Of a stretch of DNA of 64,000 bases, positions 10,401 through 18,602 are shown in pieces. Within the stretch, counting starts at the first letter, position 1. Each line of letters starts with the position of its first letter. The translations under genes were made by a program, and so were the position numbers. The DNA is taken from positions 1,426,769 through 1,490,768 of the forward strand of contig NZ_BMIB01000001.1 in the NCBI RefSeq assembly GCF_014641615.1, in the 5' to 3' direction. The DNA is from Filimonas zeae (GTDB lineage: Bacteria; Bacteroidota; Bacteroidia; Chitinophagales; Chitinophagaceae). Below the pieces are notes generated by a model. The model did no database searches. It was not told the origin of the DNA and worked only from the letters and a program-made list of their open reading frames with translations.

Positions 10401-10524
10401 CACGGCAGGGCGAGGCCCGTACTATACAAACAGAGGCCATTACCAGCAAAAGGGTAACCAGGCCACAGGGAATAATTGGTGAAAAATGGACAATACATGG
10501 GCAAGTCAATAACCCTTTTCTCAT
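7498..10524 (-). CDS. SusC/RagA family TonB-linked outer-membrane transporter
   Basis: This 1008-residue TonB-dependent transporter imports a glycan fragment across the outer membrane together with the SusD lipoprotein encoded just downstream. A hydrophobic leader is followed by a carboxypeptidase-regulatory-like domain (VSGKVTDENGQPMTGVSVLV), the TonB-box region with DVIVVGYGTQKKRDVTGAV near residue 130, a plug domain with SIDVLKDASATAVYGAQAANGV, and a 22-strand barrel ending in Phe (LGINATF). No STN domain is present, so direct FecI/FecR-type signalling is not expected. It is the first gene of the minus-strand operon running down to 1428; no sigma or regulator gene adjoins it. Confidence 0.95.
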   Translation of the reverse strand: MRKGLLTCPCIVHFSPIIPCGLVTLLLVMASVCIVRASPCRGHLAQTVSGKVTDENGQPMTGVSVLVKEGKAATQTNAAGNYTLTLATPNSILVFSAVGYEKQEIPVNGSDTVNAQMKAINNSLNDVIVVGYGTQKKRDVTGAVVSANLTDFKNAPNANIAQALQGTVPGLNVGQVNSAGSTPNISIRGANTISGNSRVLIVLDGIQYNGSFEAINPDDIASIDVLKDASATAVYGAQAANGVLLITSRRGKKGDKPRVAISSSYATQSPRGNIRPMNRAEYLQHIRDLYYEEAYLGPDYTQPNPNFNIASRVDPSLKNTSDQLLPNDFSWWDAGTRTGSIADHQLSVSGGGDKVNYLISVNYTDQKGFIRNDDFKRKGIRVNLETQIASWWKAGIQSFGSFVNKDGSEPSVGGLFTFAPLAVPYDTAGRLIPYPFNTNLTNPFHGYYTDDLERHNYFFANLYTEISIPFIKGLSYRLNYGNNYRINQQYNASIYGAGLTGSASKEFESYYDYTLDNIVTYNRAFKKHDVNVTLLYGAVERNNDYTLSNANGFSRLTLGYNSLELGTNRFANSDAWSEALAYQMARVSYKYDNKYLLTATLRRDGFSGFAANHKYGTFPSAALGWIASNESFMKVSWLDYLKVRAGYGISGNQTSRYFSLSRVSSGAAYVFGDGGSTVFGQQVQSLANPNLRWERTAGINAGVDFALFQDRLSGSLDYYQTDTKDLLFNVNIPAITGFGTISTNVGNIRNRGVELSLTSKNVDLKNFTWRTTVTFSRNVNKILQLIGSGDMTASSLFIGKSINSLYGYQANGIYQLGETPPAGYYVGTYRVADNTKDGNITPADRVILGYGEPAYRISMLNSFDYKGFSFTIFFNSVQGGKNGYRGSNSPTKIRDDNGVRNNYQHTIDFWSPRNPNGKYARSAVSPTITPTIYQDRSFIRLQDVSLSYRFTGAWVNKLKFQNLNLYVSGKNLATWTNWEGWDPETNQGLTNDGRPVLKGYSLGINATF

Positions 10525-10678
10525 ATTCTGTATTTAAGTTATTCAGTTAAACTGTTCCGGCAAATACATGCCAGCAATCGTTCGTGTCAGGCAAAGCATT
10601 CTAACCCAAAGTAACCGAATGGAACCTTTATAATTTGTTCAAGCTTATGTCGATTTGTCTCATTTTTTCATGCAAAAT

Positions 10679-10718
10679 CCCCATGCAAAGGCACCGGTAG
10701 CAGTGCCATTGCATGGGG
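10679..10718 (-). terminator. Hairpin terminator after the M1-like peptidase gene
   Basis: A long hairpin lies 28 bases downstream of the peptidase stop. The outer arms CCCCATGCAA (10679-10688) and TTGCATGGGG (10709-10718) pair over 10 bp, and inner arms GGCAC and GTGCC add 5 bp around an 8-base loop. On the minus strand it runs into GATTTTGC, a modest T tract. The rest of the interval to 10524 should hold the promoter of the susC operon, but no clear -33/-7 pair could be picked. Confidence 0.6.
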
Positions 10719-10745
10719 ATGTAACAAGGTGGTGGAATCCTGTTT

Positions 10746-12143
10746 TTATTCTGCTAGTTTGCTGATTGCATTTTCAAGCGATTTTTCGCTTTCCAGGTAC
10801 TGCTTCCTGATTTTGTCAAAGGTAGCTTCGTTGTTTATGGTACGCTGTAAAGTTGTGGTAAGAAAGGCGTAGTTGGTAAAAGTGGCATTGGTTGTCAATA
10901 CCGTGTTCAACCATTTCCACATCAGCTTTTCGCCAATTTCCTTTTCTATTGCCAGAAAAACCACGGGCGCGTAATAGTAAACATATACTTCCCGGTCATC
11001 ATAATCCGCTTTGGATCTGATATTGCTGAAGGGAACCGCCTTAAATTCTTCCAGCTCCAACAGCTTGCTTTTCATTTTCTGATCATATACTTCTTTGCCA
11101 ATAATTTCTTTCGTAAGCTTTAAGGATAAGTATTCGGCAAACCCTTCACTCATCATATCGCCCAGTTCAGCATTAAAAACTTTATAGTTTCCGAAATAAT
11201 AGTGCCCCAGTTCATGCGCAATGTACGGACGGTACCAATGCTGCATTTTAGGATCAAACAGACTTTTTAACCCATTGTCGCCCCAGCCTATACTAACTAT
11301 AGATGGGTAGGTTACAAACATCCATCCATCCCGTGCAGAAGTTGGGGTTGTTTGAATAAACGTAACAGCCTGCTCAAAAGGAATACCCAGTTTTTCTGTG
11401 TAGAACTTTTTATAGCTATTGGTTAACGTGCTCAATTCAGCGATCTGTGTTGCAGTAATATCCGGATTTAATACATAGGTATTGCCTATGTTAGAATACT
11501 TATAGTTGCCGCAGAAAAGAACCAGCTCCTGCGGAACATCGCTTTTAAAATGTGCGGTACTTCTCTTTTCGGGCACAGATCCGTTTATATATAAGGTGCT
11601 GCAATCTTTGCAGGTAATGTCCAGTTCGTATCTGACGTTTTCATAGCTTTTGTCGTTGCCGGCATCATAAAGTACAGGATACCAGGCTGACTGTACCCCA
11701 TCTGCTCTTACCGAGTTGTGATTAAAGGCTATATTGCCTTTCCAGTCTTTAGCACTGTAGTTGGTCAACGTATCTTTTACTACCGGAAACCTGCCAACGT
11801 ATTTTATCTGTACTGCTGCCGGAAGAAATTTTCCTTTACGGGTGTTGTCGGGAAAAAAGTAGGCATTGGACTCTCCGGTAGAAGTGGTGTCAGCAAAAGA
11901 TTTGTCGTAACCTATCAGGAAATCGTTCGGTTGCCTGCTTCTGAAATGAAGCGGGTTCATGCCGGAGTTAAGCCGGATAAAATAATTTTTAACGGGTGGA
12001 ATATCACTGAGGGTTAAGTCGCATTCGAAAGTGCCATCCTGAATGGAAATATTTACTTTACCTGTTAATAGTGGCGCCTTTTCCTGTGCACGCGCTGTAG
12101 TTGCTATCAATGCAATAGCAGAAATGAATATGCTTCTTCTCAT
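10746..12143 (-). CDS. M1-like gluzincin metallopeptidase, secreted
   Basis: This 465-residue protein has a signal peptide ending ATTARAQE, then a beta-rich N-terminal region similar to the M1 aminopeptidase saddle domain. The zinc site is HELGHYYFGN near residue 309 (HExxH), and the third ligand Glu sits in MSEGFAEYLSLK about 20 residues later, as in M1 peptidases. It is shorter than full aminopeptidase N and lacks a clear GAMEN exopeptidase motif, so the exact specificity is uncertain. It is transcribed alone on the minus strand and ends at a strong hairpin. Likely a periplasmic peptidase. Confidence 0.8.
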   Translation of the reverse strand: MRRSIFISAIALIATTARAQEKAPLLTGKVNISIQDGTFECDLTLSDIPPVKNYFIRLNSGMNPLHFRSRQPNDFLIGYDKSFADTTSTGESNAYFFPDNTRKGKFLPAAVQIKYVGRFPVVKDTLTNYSAKDWKGNIAFNHNSVRADGVQSAWYPVLYDAGNDKSYENVRYELDITCKDCSTLYINGSVPEKRSTAHFKSDVPQELVLFCGNYKYSNIGNTYVLNPDITATQIAELSTLTNSYKKFYTEKLGIPFEQAVTFIQTTPTSARDGWMFVTYPSIVSIGWGDNGLKSLFDPKMQHWYRPYIAHELGHYYFGNYKVFNAELGDMMSEGFAEYLSLKLTKEIIGKEVYDQKMKSKLLELEEFKAVPFSNIRSKADYDDREVYVYYYAPVVFLAIEKEIGEKLMWKWLNTVLTTNATFTNYAFLTTTLQRTINNEATFDKIRKQYLESEKSLENAISKLAE

Positions 12144-12281
12144 AATGTTAAGGCAATAAATATCAGGAAAAAAATATAATCAGGCAAGTAGTATGAAAAA
12201 GTTGACTATGGCCGGTAGTCATAAATTTCTGACTTATTGCTGCTAAAGGGTAGAACCCCCATTTTTGTGCAAAATCAGTAC

Positions 12282-12524
12282 ATGAGCCAAAACAAACTGT
12301 CAGAAGTTAGTACCGAAGACCTGCTGAAAAGAAAAAAACTGTTTAAGGGTGTGTTAACCGGTGTAGGTATTATGTGGATATTGCTTTTAGGGGCTGCCAT
12401 CTCTTTTTATGGTAAAAAGTCCAACGTTGCTTTATTTGTTCCACTAATTGCTTTACCGGTAACATTACAGCCTGCGATGATGCATATTAAAGCGCTGGAA
12501 AAAGAACTGAAATCAAGAGGCTAA
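12282..12524 (+). CDS. Small two-helix membrane protein of unknown function
   Basis: This 80-residue protein has a charged N-terminus (SEVSTEDLLKRKKLFKG), two hydrophobic segments (VLTGVGIMWILLLGAAISFY and ALFVPLIALPVTLQP) and a basic coiled C-terminus (ALEKELKSRG). The ATG at 12282 is preferred over an in-frame TTG at 12237 because the extension is not protein-like. Similar short Bacteroidota proteins are sometimes labelled redox-active disulfide protein 2, but there is no cysteine here at all, so that name should not be used. It stands alone, divergent from the peptidase gene. Confidence 0.6.
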   Translation: MSQNKLSEVSTEDLLKRKKLFKGVLTGVGIMWILLLGAAISFYGKKSNVALFVPLIALPVTLQPAMMHIKALEKELKSRG

Positions 12525-12565
12525 ATAGCAACACGGTTTCTTTTATACCATCGCAAGCCCGCCCA

Positions 12566-13141
12566 TTAGTCAAACAGTAACAAACATATTAACGATACCT
12601 GAAACAGATACGGCCGGAAGCCAAAGCGTTTGCCTGTGTCTGGAATAATATCCTGTTTGGTAAATGATTTTACATACCGGCATTCAATGCCCAAACCGGC
12701 CGGGTGTCGATAGCCAACACCCAGGCTGGCGGCATATTCTACTTCTGAAGCCTCCCAGGGTATGCCTACGTTTTCCAGCGATTGTGATACTTTCATGTTT
12801 ATCTGCGGGCCCGCATTGGCAAAAAAGCCGGAAGGGTGTTTGTAGCGTAGTAGCAGGGGGAAGGTGATATAGTTGACTTTTACCCGGAAATCAAAGGTGT
12901 CCAGTGAAAAGTTGGCTGACTGCCGGGAGTATAATATTTCCAGCTGCATACCCAGGTGCCCGTTGATACCAAAGTAGGTCATAGTACCAAAATGAATGGG
13001 AATGTTGTTTTTTGAACGCCCGAAACCATTGTCAAACCTGGTAAGATTGGTGCCGCCTTTAAACCCGAATCCGAAGTACTGGGCGTTTGCGTGTATGCTT
13101 TGGAACAAGCACAGCAGTAAAAGTAACTTCATTCGCTTCAT
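12566..13141 (-). CDS. PorT-like outer-membrane beta-barrel protein
   Basis: This 191-residue protein has a signal peptide ending HANAQ and then alternating beta-strands. GFGFKGGTNLTRFD is a typical first strand of the OMP_b-brl_2/PorT family, and later strands include YITFPLLLRYKHPSG and AASLGVGYRHPAGLGIECRY. Members are small eight-stranded barrels in Bacteroidota outer membranes, mostly of unknown role. The C-terminus ends in LLLFD rather than an aromatic residue, slightly atypical. Single gene; no operon partner is evident. Confidence 0.75.
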   Translation of the reverse strand: MKRMKLLLLLCLFQSIHANAQYFGFGFKGGTNLTRFDNGFGRSKNNIPIHFGTMTYFGINGHLGMQLEILYSRQSANFSLDTFDFRVKVNYITFPLLLRYKHPSGFFANAGPQINMKVSQSLENVGIPWEASEVEYAASLGVGYRHPAGLGIECRYVKSFTKQDIIPDTGKRFGFRPYLFQVSLICLLLFD

Positions 13142-13180
13142 TGGTCAGTCAGCTTTGTAGCGGGGTAAAGATAAGGATAA

Positions 13181-13606
13181 CTACACCAAACCGAGGGTGC
13201 CGGAATCCTGCTTTCCACCAAAGAATTTAACCAATACCTCGCTAAAAACCGCAGGCGCGCCGGGTACCATCGCAAACAGCGTCATACACGAATGTAGTTT
13301 AATATCATCCGGGCTGCCCATTATGTGGGTAGCGTTGTTACCTGGTAATGCCAGTAGTGCTGTGCTTATTTCAATCAGGCGACTGCCCAGCACGGGGTGG
13401 GCAAGGTATGCTGTAGCTTCTTCCAGGTTTTTAATAGCGTAGCGTTGCGCCATATCGCTACGGCCCAGTCCGTGTATCTGAGGAAATATATACCACATCC
13501 AGTGGCTGCGTTTACGGCCACCTTTTATTTCATTTAGCGCTGTAATATAATCACGCTCCTGTGCATCAGTAAAGCGTTGCAGGTTATATTTTTCGTGCAG
13601 TGTCAT
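13181..13606 (-). CDS. DUF1810 family protein
   Basis: This 141-residue cytosolic protein matches DUF1810 over its whole length: YNLQRFTDAQERDYITAL at the start, the hallmark RKRSHWMWYIFPQIHGLG near residue 36, the helical HPVLGSRLIEIS segment, and a C-terminal SPDDIKLHSCMTLFA. The biochemical function of the family is not established. The ATG at 13606 fits the usual MTLHEKYNL-type start better than the TTG two codons upstream. It lies 48 bases downstream of the small lipoprotein gene on the same strand. Confidence 0.88.
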   Translation of the reverse strand: MTLHEKYNLQRFTDAQERDYITALNEIKGGRKRSHWMWYIFPQIHGLGRSDMAQRYAIKNLEEATAYLAHPVLGSRLIEISTALLALPGNNATHIMGSPDDIKLHSCMTLFAMVPGAPAVFSEVLVKFFGGKQDSGTLGLV

Positions 13607-13654
13607 GCACAATGTTATGAAAAAATCGCGCCTGCATAACAGGAAGCAGGGCCA

Positions 13655-14032
13655 TCAGTCTTTAAACGGGATTAACGGCATAGCCTCCAGCATTTCCACC
13701 GCCTCAATCATATGGGCGGTTTCCTTTTTGTATCTGGAATAATGTGCACTTTTCAGATGGTGCAGATAATCTTTGCGCGATACGTATACTTCCAGCATGG
13801 TGAGCCTGTGCGGCGCGCCTGCTTCAAAAACCGGATACAGGATTTTTACGCCTGCTTCGTTGTTTTTAGAATGTTCAATATGTTTTTCCAGTAGCTGTTT
13901 GTAGTTGCCCAGTTCATTTTTTTTAATTATCAGCCTGGACAGCCGCACGTGCTCCTGAGGTTCGGCAGACTGCCGGTTATTACAACAAACAAAAATGCAG
14001 CAGAGAACTACCCCTGTAACAAAAAATCGCAT
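13655..14032 (-). CDS. Lipoprotein with ABM-type (ferredoxin-like) domain
   Basis: This 125-residue product starts with a lipoprotein signal (MRFFVTGVVLCCIFVCCNN) and continues with a compact alpha/beta domain like the antibiotic-biosynthesis-monooxygenase/quinol monooxygenase fold: VRLSRLIIKKNELGNYKQLL, then LYPVFEAGAPHRLTMLEVYV and HLKSAHYSRYKKETAHMI. The His-Leu-Lys-Ser helix is typical. The ATG at 14032 is chosen because only this start puts the lipobox at the N-terminus; the frame extends to 14119 without looking like protein. The substrate is unknown, and a structural or sensing role is as likely as enzymatic activity. Confidence 0.72.
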   Translation of the reverse strand: MRFFVTGVVLCCIFVCCNNRQSAEPQEHVRLSRLIIKKNELGNYKQLLEKHIEHSKNNEAGVKILYPVFEAGAPHRLTMLEVYVSRKDYLHHLKSAHYSRYKKETAHMIEAVEMLEAMPLIPFKD

Positions 14033-14147
14033 ACAGTGCGTATTTAAATAGTTGCGCAGCAGATTATTGCGCGCGTTGGATCTGGTTAATAATACACTTA
14101 GATACGTGTGATACTTCAACCGCTGCCTGCACTAATTGTTCGCTGTA

Positions 14148-15317
14148 TTATCCCACCCATTTAAATGCTTCTTCTATCCGTTTGGCGGTATCCGGATGGT
14201 TTCTTTTCGGGGGAAAGCGGCTGGCTTCCAGGCCCTGTTCCTTGGCTTTTTTAAAATATTGCCGCGCCATATCGGGATTAATGCTCTTGTATATAAGCCC
14301 GAGGGTAAAGTTGAGGCAGCTTTCAACACCCGTTCTGCCCTTGTAGTCTGCCAGTGCTTTCTGGCAATAAAGCGCCAGATCCATAGGGTGATTGTGTTTC
14401 AGATATATATCGCAGGCATCCATATAAGCATAGAGGTTATCACGCCCCTGGGCGCCTACAAAGCTGTTCAACGCCTTCGGTGCGTTTTCGTTGCTGGTTT
14501 TTACATACATGTTCAGCAAGGCCCGCTGGGTAAAAAATTCTTTCCGGTACAAACTGTCTGCCAGCAGGTAGCTGTTTAATGCCTTTGCATTTTCATTGTT
14601 GGCTTCGTATGCCTGCCCCGCTAGTAAAGCGGCACGGCTTTTATCTGATTTTTCGGTATAAAGTTCAAAGGCGGTGTTGGCCTGCTTTATAGCGTTAGGC
14701 AGTTCGCTTGCCTGCAGATACACTTTACCCAGTTCCAGATAGGCCGGTGCAAATTTTGTATTGCCCGCAATAGCTTTCTGTAAATTGCCAATGGCTGTTT
14801 GCAGCCTGCCTGCTGCATTATAGCAATAGCCCATAATATACAGCGAGCGGTAATCGGGGCACTGCGGGTGCAATTGCTTTTCAATGGCATTGTTCAGCTC
14901 GCCCAGCATTTTCAACTCCAGATAAGCACCACGGTGTTTAAATACATACACGTAAAGCTTATAAATTTCTTTGTGTATGCGGCAGTCAGTAGGGTATTGC
15001 CCTGCTGCGGACCATAAAATATTTTCCAGTGGTACTTTTACAAACTCACTTTTAACGGCTTTGCCGTTTACTTTATCATCCAGCTTCCACTGATCCAGGT
15101 TTACAGTAAAGCCGGTCTGGTAGTCATTTATCAGGCTTGCCACCGCCACCACCAGATTGGCGTTCGATTCTTCAGTTTGTTCCAATATACTGAAGGCCGA
15201 GAGGTATTGTTCCCGCGAAATGCAGGCTTTTGCTGAATCGATAATTTGCTGGGTGGTTTGTGAAAAGGCAGAACAGGTACATACGGCTATGCAAATAATA
15301 AATAGCAGCTTTTTCAT
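14148..15317 (-). CDS. Secreted TPR-repeat protein
   Basis: This 389-residue protein has a signal peptide (LLFIICIAVCTCSAFSQ) followed by helical TPR-type repeats. The clearest are DYRSLYIMGYCYNAAGRLQT, KFAPAYLELGKVYLQASELP and LNFTLGLIYKSINPDMARQY. TPR arrays act as protein-interaction scaffolds; in Bacteroidota such periplasmic copies are common and rarely assigned. No catalytic domain is seen. It is transcribed alone on the minus strand. The function of this protein is unknown. Confidence 0.72.
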   Translation of the reverse strand: MKKLLFIICIAVCTCSAFSQTTQQIIDSAKACISREQYLSAFSILEQTEESNANLVVAVASLINDYQTGFTVNLDQWKLDDKVNGKAVKSEFVKVPLENILWSAAGQYPTDCRIHKEIYKLYVYVFKHRGAYLELKMLGELNNAIEKQLHPQCPDYRSLYIMGYCYNAAGRLQTAIGNLQKAIAGNTKFAPAYLELGKVYLQASELPNAIKQANTAFELYTEKSDKSRAALLAGQAYEANNENAKALNSYLLADSLYRKEFFTQRALLNMYVKTSNENAPKALNSFVGAQGRDNLYAYMDACDIYLKHNHPMDLALYCQKALADYKGRTGVESCLNFTLGLIYKSINPDMARQYFKKAKEQGLEASRFPPKRNHPDTAKRIEEAFKWVG

Positions 15318-15381
15318 GTAAAGGGTATTTACTGAAAATGAATGTAAATAACATTATTCAAACGGCCAATAATGCATAAAA

Positions 15382-15417
15382 AAACAGGGCCGGCAGCGAA
15401 AAGCTACGGCCCTGTTT
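15382..15417 (-). terminator. Intrinsic terminator of the DUF4382 lipoprotein gene
   Basis: Arms AAACAGGGCCG (15382-15392) and CGGCCCTGTTT (15407-15417) form a perfect 11-bp GC-rich stem with a 14-base loop. On the minus strand the stem is followed by a run of seven T. It lies 26 bases after the stop of the DUF4382 gene, which it should terminate. Confidence 0.85.
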
Positions 15418-15442
15418 ACGGAGTATATTACCTGAAAATATA

Positions 15443-16216
15443 TTAAGGAACCAGGGTAATGGTACCCAGATCAACCTGCGTACCGTAAACGACCTGTATA
15501 CCTGTTTTAGCAAAGGGCAGCAGCGTACTACCGGCAGCAGGGTTTACCCATACTTTACAAGTACCTGCGGGTATACCGCTGATTTTAAAGTATCCGTCTG
15601 CAGATGCGGGTATAGCAGAAAGGGTGTCTGTACCTGATGCTGCATACACCGTAGCTCCTGCTGTCAGGGGCAGTACATAACCTTTAATTTGTCCGTTAGT
15701 GGTTTCGCTGTAGGCACGTATTACAGGCTTAAGTTTATAGCTGCCGTTACCGGTCACCACAATTGATTTGGCAGCGTCAAAGTCAATCCAGATAGTGTAA
15801 GCGCCGTTGGCTTCAAAGCTTTCATGCAGATTCAGCTTCAGGCCGCTTTCCTGAGCAGAAGGAGTGTTAAGCGGGTAGCTTACTCCGTTGGCAACTACAG
15901 AATTGTTGGTGCCGAGTATCAGCCTTATCTGGCCAACTTTGCCCGCAGGCAGGTTGGCACGGAACAACAGCGTATCCAGCCCGTTTCTAAAATCAAGAAT
16001 GTCGTAAATGCCAGGTCGTACCGGAGCTATGTTAACTGCACTGCTGCCTTCCATAGTTACCTCTACCTTTTGAATGTCAATGTACACATGGTCATAAGCG
16101 GCTGGTCCGTCGGTAAGTCGCACTGTTACCTGTGCGGTGCCGTTTTCATCGGTTTTACTGCAGGCGCCCAGCATAAAAAGGCAGGCAAGCGCCAGAAGAA
16201 GGGGAAGCTTTTTCAT
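15443..16216 (-). CDS. DUF4382 domain lipoprotein
   Basis: This 257-residue lipoprotein has a signal with lipobox LFMLGACSK. The DUF4382 domain starts with TVRLTDGPAAYDHVYIDIQK near residue 31 and continues through DILDFRNGLDTLLFRANLPA and GQIRLILGTNN, a beta-sandwich family of Bacteroidota surface proteins. The C-terminal half looks like a second beta-sandwich of carboxypeptidase-regulatory type (GYFKISGIPAGTCKVWV). The function is unknown; surface display or carbohydrate binding has been suggested for such proteins. It ends at a strong terminator. Confidence 0.85.
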   Translation of the reverse strand: MKKLPLLLALACLFMLGACSKTDENGTAQVTVRLTDGPAAYDHVYIDIQKVEVTMEGSSAVNIAPVRPGIYDILDFRNGLDTLLFRANLPAGKVGQIRLILGTNNSVVANGVSYPLNTPSAQESGLKLNLHESFEANGAYTIWIDFDAAKSIVVTGNGSYKLKPVIRAYSETTNGQIKGYVLPLTAGATVYAASGTDTLSAIPASADGYFKISGIPAGTCKVWVNPAAGSTLLPFAKTGIQVVYGTQVDLGTITLVP

Positions 16217-16364
16217 ATCATCAATTTACCTTCCCCTTACGTAAAACCGGGCCAGAAATGGTAAAGCAAGGTTAGCTGCCTGGAATAAGGGAACTGAGTT
16301 ATATTGCGTTTTTGTATATGTAAAGTGACTTTAACAGCAGCTGGAAGCCGGAAGATTTATGTTG

Positions 16365-17774
16365 CTACACCGCCACAGGCGAAGACAATGAACACACTTC
16401 ATTCAGCGCCGGAATATGCACATCAGCAAACCCTTTGTTCAGTAACTTTTTCTGAAACTCTTCCTGTACTTTTTGTTCGCCGTGTACCAGAAACAGCTTC
16501 TTTACCCCGGATGATTTCTGGCAGCTGAGAAACTGGCAAAGGTTATCATAATCGCCATGGGCGCTCATGCTGCTGATGCTGGCAATATTAGCGGCTACTT
16601 CATAATCCTGTCCGTTAATAGTAACAATTTTTTCGCCGGATAACAGCTGCCCGCCCAGAGAGGCCGGGGAGCAATAACCTACCAATAGTATGGTATTGTT
16701 ACGGTCTTCAATGGTATCTGCAATGTGGTGTCTTATACGTCCGGCATCGGCCATACCGCTGGATGCAATGATAATGGCGGGTTCTGTAATGCCTTTTATT
16801 TTCAGGCTATCTTCCACACAGCGGGTCCAATGCAGGTTGGGGAAATCGAAAGGACTATCTCCGTTTTCTGACAGGGTTGCCAGCCTGTCGTTTAAACAAT
16901 CGCTGTATTCTGCAAATATTTCTGTAGCGGCAAGGCTTAGTGGGCTGTCTACTATTACCGGTATATCTGCCAGGCGTTTTTCCAGGGTAAGTTGCTTAAG
17001 GTGTACCAGCAATTCCTGTGTGCGGCCAAGGCTGAAAGCAGGTATTACCAGTTTACCTTTTTTGCGCATACAGGTATGCTGTATCAGCTTCATTAACTCG
17101 TCAGTAGCGCTGAATAGCGGATCGTGCAGGCTGGAACCATAGGTACTTTCCAGTATAATATAGTCGGCCTGCGGAAATTCCTGCGGCGGGCATAACAACG
17201 GATGGCGGTAGCGGCCTATATCTCCGCTAAAGGTTACCTGTTGCGTAATGCCGTCTTCTGTTATTTTTAAATGCACTGCTGCACTGCCTAACAGGTGTCC
17301 TGCATCTGTTAGCATTACTTCCACGCCGGGCTGCAAGGTTTGCCAGGCATTGTATTCCAGCACTTCAAACAAAGGCAGGGTAGCCTTCACATCGTCCGTA
17401 TCGTAAAAGGGATCAGAAGGTACTTCTTCTTTGCCGTTAGCGGTGTGCTGGGTGGCGTGTTTCTGAATATTGGCCGAATCCATTAACAGTATACCTGCCA
17501 ACGCCCGGGTGGGGGCGGTGCAATAAATTTTACCGGTAAAGCCTTCTTTTACCAGCTTAGGCAGCAGGCCGCTGTGGTCAATATGGGCGTGCGATAAAAT
17601 AACATAGTTCACTTTTGCCGCATCAAAACCAAACGCCTGGTTCAGTGCTTCTGTGGCCGGTCCTGCACCCTGGAAAAGGCCGCAGTCCAGCAGAATATTC
17701 GTTCCATCTTCCAGTGTAATCAAATGCTTTGAGCCGGTAACCATTTGTGCTGCTCCATAAAATCCTATCCGCAT
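16365..17774 (-). CDS. MBL-fold beta-CASP hydrolase, RNase-like
   Basis: This 469-residue protein is a metallo-beta-lactamase/beta-CASP nuclease of the CPSF-like type. The metal motifs are HAHIDHSG (motif 2, near residue 62), DAGHLLGSAAVHL (motif 3) and SGDIGRYRHP (motif 4). The beta-CASP region contains SSGMADAGRIRHH, and the C-terminal RNA-specificity part contains SAHGDYDNLCQFLS and LFLVHGE. The start at 17774 gives MRIGFYGAAQMVTGSKH, the usual family N-terminus; an in-frame ATG at 17801 adds nine residues and is less likely. Family members cleave RNA, but no RNA target can be inferred from this locus. Confidence 0.88.
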   Translation of the reverse strand: MRIGFYGAAQMVTGSKHLITLEDGTNILLDCGLFQGAGPATEALNQAFGFDAAKVNYVILSHAHIDHSGLLPKLVKEGFTGKIYCTAPTRALAGILLMDSANIQKHATQHTANGKEEVPSDPFYDTDDVKATLPLFEVLEYNAWQTLQPGVEVMLTDAGHLLGSAAVHLKITEDGITQQVTFSGDIGRYRHPLLCPPQEFPQADYIILESTYGSSLHDPLFSATDELMKLIQHTCMRKKGKLVIPAFSLGRTQELLVHLKQLTLEKRLADIPVIVDSPLSLAATEIFAEYSDCLNDRLATLSENGDSPFDFPNLHWTRCVEDSLKIKGITEPAIIIASSGMADAGRIRHHIADTIEDRNNTILLVGYCSPASLGGQLLSGEKIVTINGQDYEVAANIASISSMSAHGDYDNLCQFLSCQKSSGVKKLFLVHGEQKVQEEFQKKLLNKGFADVHIPALNEVCSLSSPVAV

Positions 17775-17949
17775 GCTTTGTGTTTTCCTGGTAAAATTCA
17801 TTTATCATGCCGGGACGTAAGCAGGCGCTGTAAGATATTGCCGGTGTATACGTAAGGGGCTTTATGGGCATTAATAACCACACTATCTGTTTATACCGTT
17901 CCCTGGACGACGAACCAACTATTCAAATTAAAAACTAACTTGCCGGGTC

Positions 17950-18531
17950 TTGGCAATTCAACCCGTGCATAATGAACCATTGTTGCTGCAACAGGTGGCA
18001 GCAGATAGCGAGCAGGCTTTTGGGGAGCTGTTTGAGGCTTATCACCAGCAACTGGGGGAGTATGTATTCCGCCTTACCGATTCGATACCTGTAGCGGAGG
18101 AAATTGTACAGGACGTATTCATTAAACTGTGGCTGAAACGCCAGTCGCTGCCGCAACTGAGCAGCTTTACCAACTATCTGTTTATTTTACTGCGCAACCA
18201 AACCCTGAGTTACCTGCGCAAACATGCCAGCGAACGTGCCCGCTATCTGCAGTGGGCGGCCTCTCTGGAACAGCCGGAGGAGGCGCCGGACGAAACCAGC
18301 GAACAGTATACTGCCTGGCTGGAAGAAGCTGTTGCAAAACTGCCTGAGCGGCAGCGGGAAATATTTGTACTCAGCCGCTACCACCGCCTTACGCGCCAGC
18401 AGATAGCTGCAAAGCTGGATATAACAGACAATACGGTAAAAACCCATCTGGAAAGGGCGGTAAAAGCCATCAGAGCGCATGTGCAGGATAAAATTCCCGC
18501 AGCGGTATTACTGGTGGTATTGTGGCGCTGA
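17950..18531 (+). CDS. ECF RNA polymerase sigma-70 factor (FecI-like)
   Basis: This 193-residue protein has sigma region 2 (AFGELFEAYHQQLGEYVFRL, then VAEEIVQDVFIKLW) and region 4 (LPERQREIFVLSRYHRLTRQ, then IAAKLDITDNTVKTHLERAVKAI). There is no ATG at the N-terminus: the first usable codons are TTG at 17950 or GTG at 17965, so the exact start is uncertain. A FecR anti-sigma gene follows after 71 bases, then an STN-containing SusC gene, the standard arrangement in which ligand binding at the transporter releases the sigma factor to transcribe the locus. Confidence 0.92.
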   Translation: MAIQPVHNEPLLLQQVAADSEQAFGELFEAYHQQLGEYVFRLTDSIPVAEEIVQDVFIKLWLKRQSLPQLSSFTNYLFILLRNQTLSYLRKHASERARYLQWAASLEQPEEAPDETSEQYTAWLEEAVAKLPERQREIFVLSRYHRLTRQQIAAKLDITDNTVKTHLERAVKAIRAHVQDKIPAAVLLVVLWR

Positions 18532-18602
18532 TTTTTTTCAAAAAAAATACAACGGCCTGTCACCCGCCCGGGGCGGTGCTGCGTCTTTAACTATAACCAC
18601 CC

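Noticed and set aside
10525..10678. Specific promoter boxes for the first SusC operon
   Set aside because: TGTATTTG and TACTTTG-like elements are present on the minus strand, but none has a well-spaced -33 partner.
12282..12524. Naming the 80-residue membrane protein redox-active disulfide protein
   Set aside because: It has no cysteine, so the label carried by similar proteins cannot describe its function.
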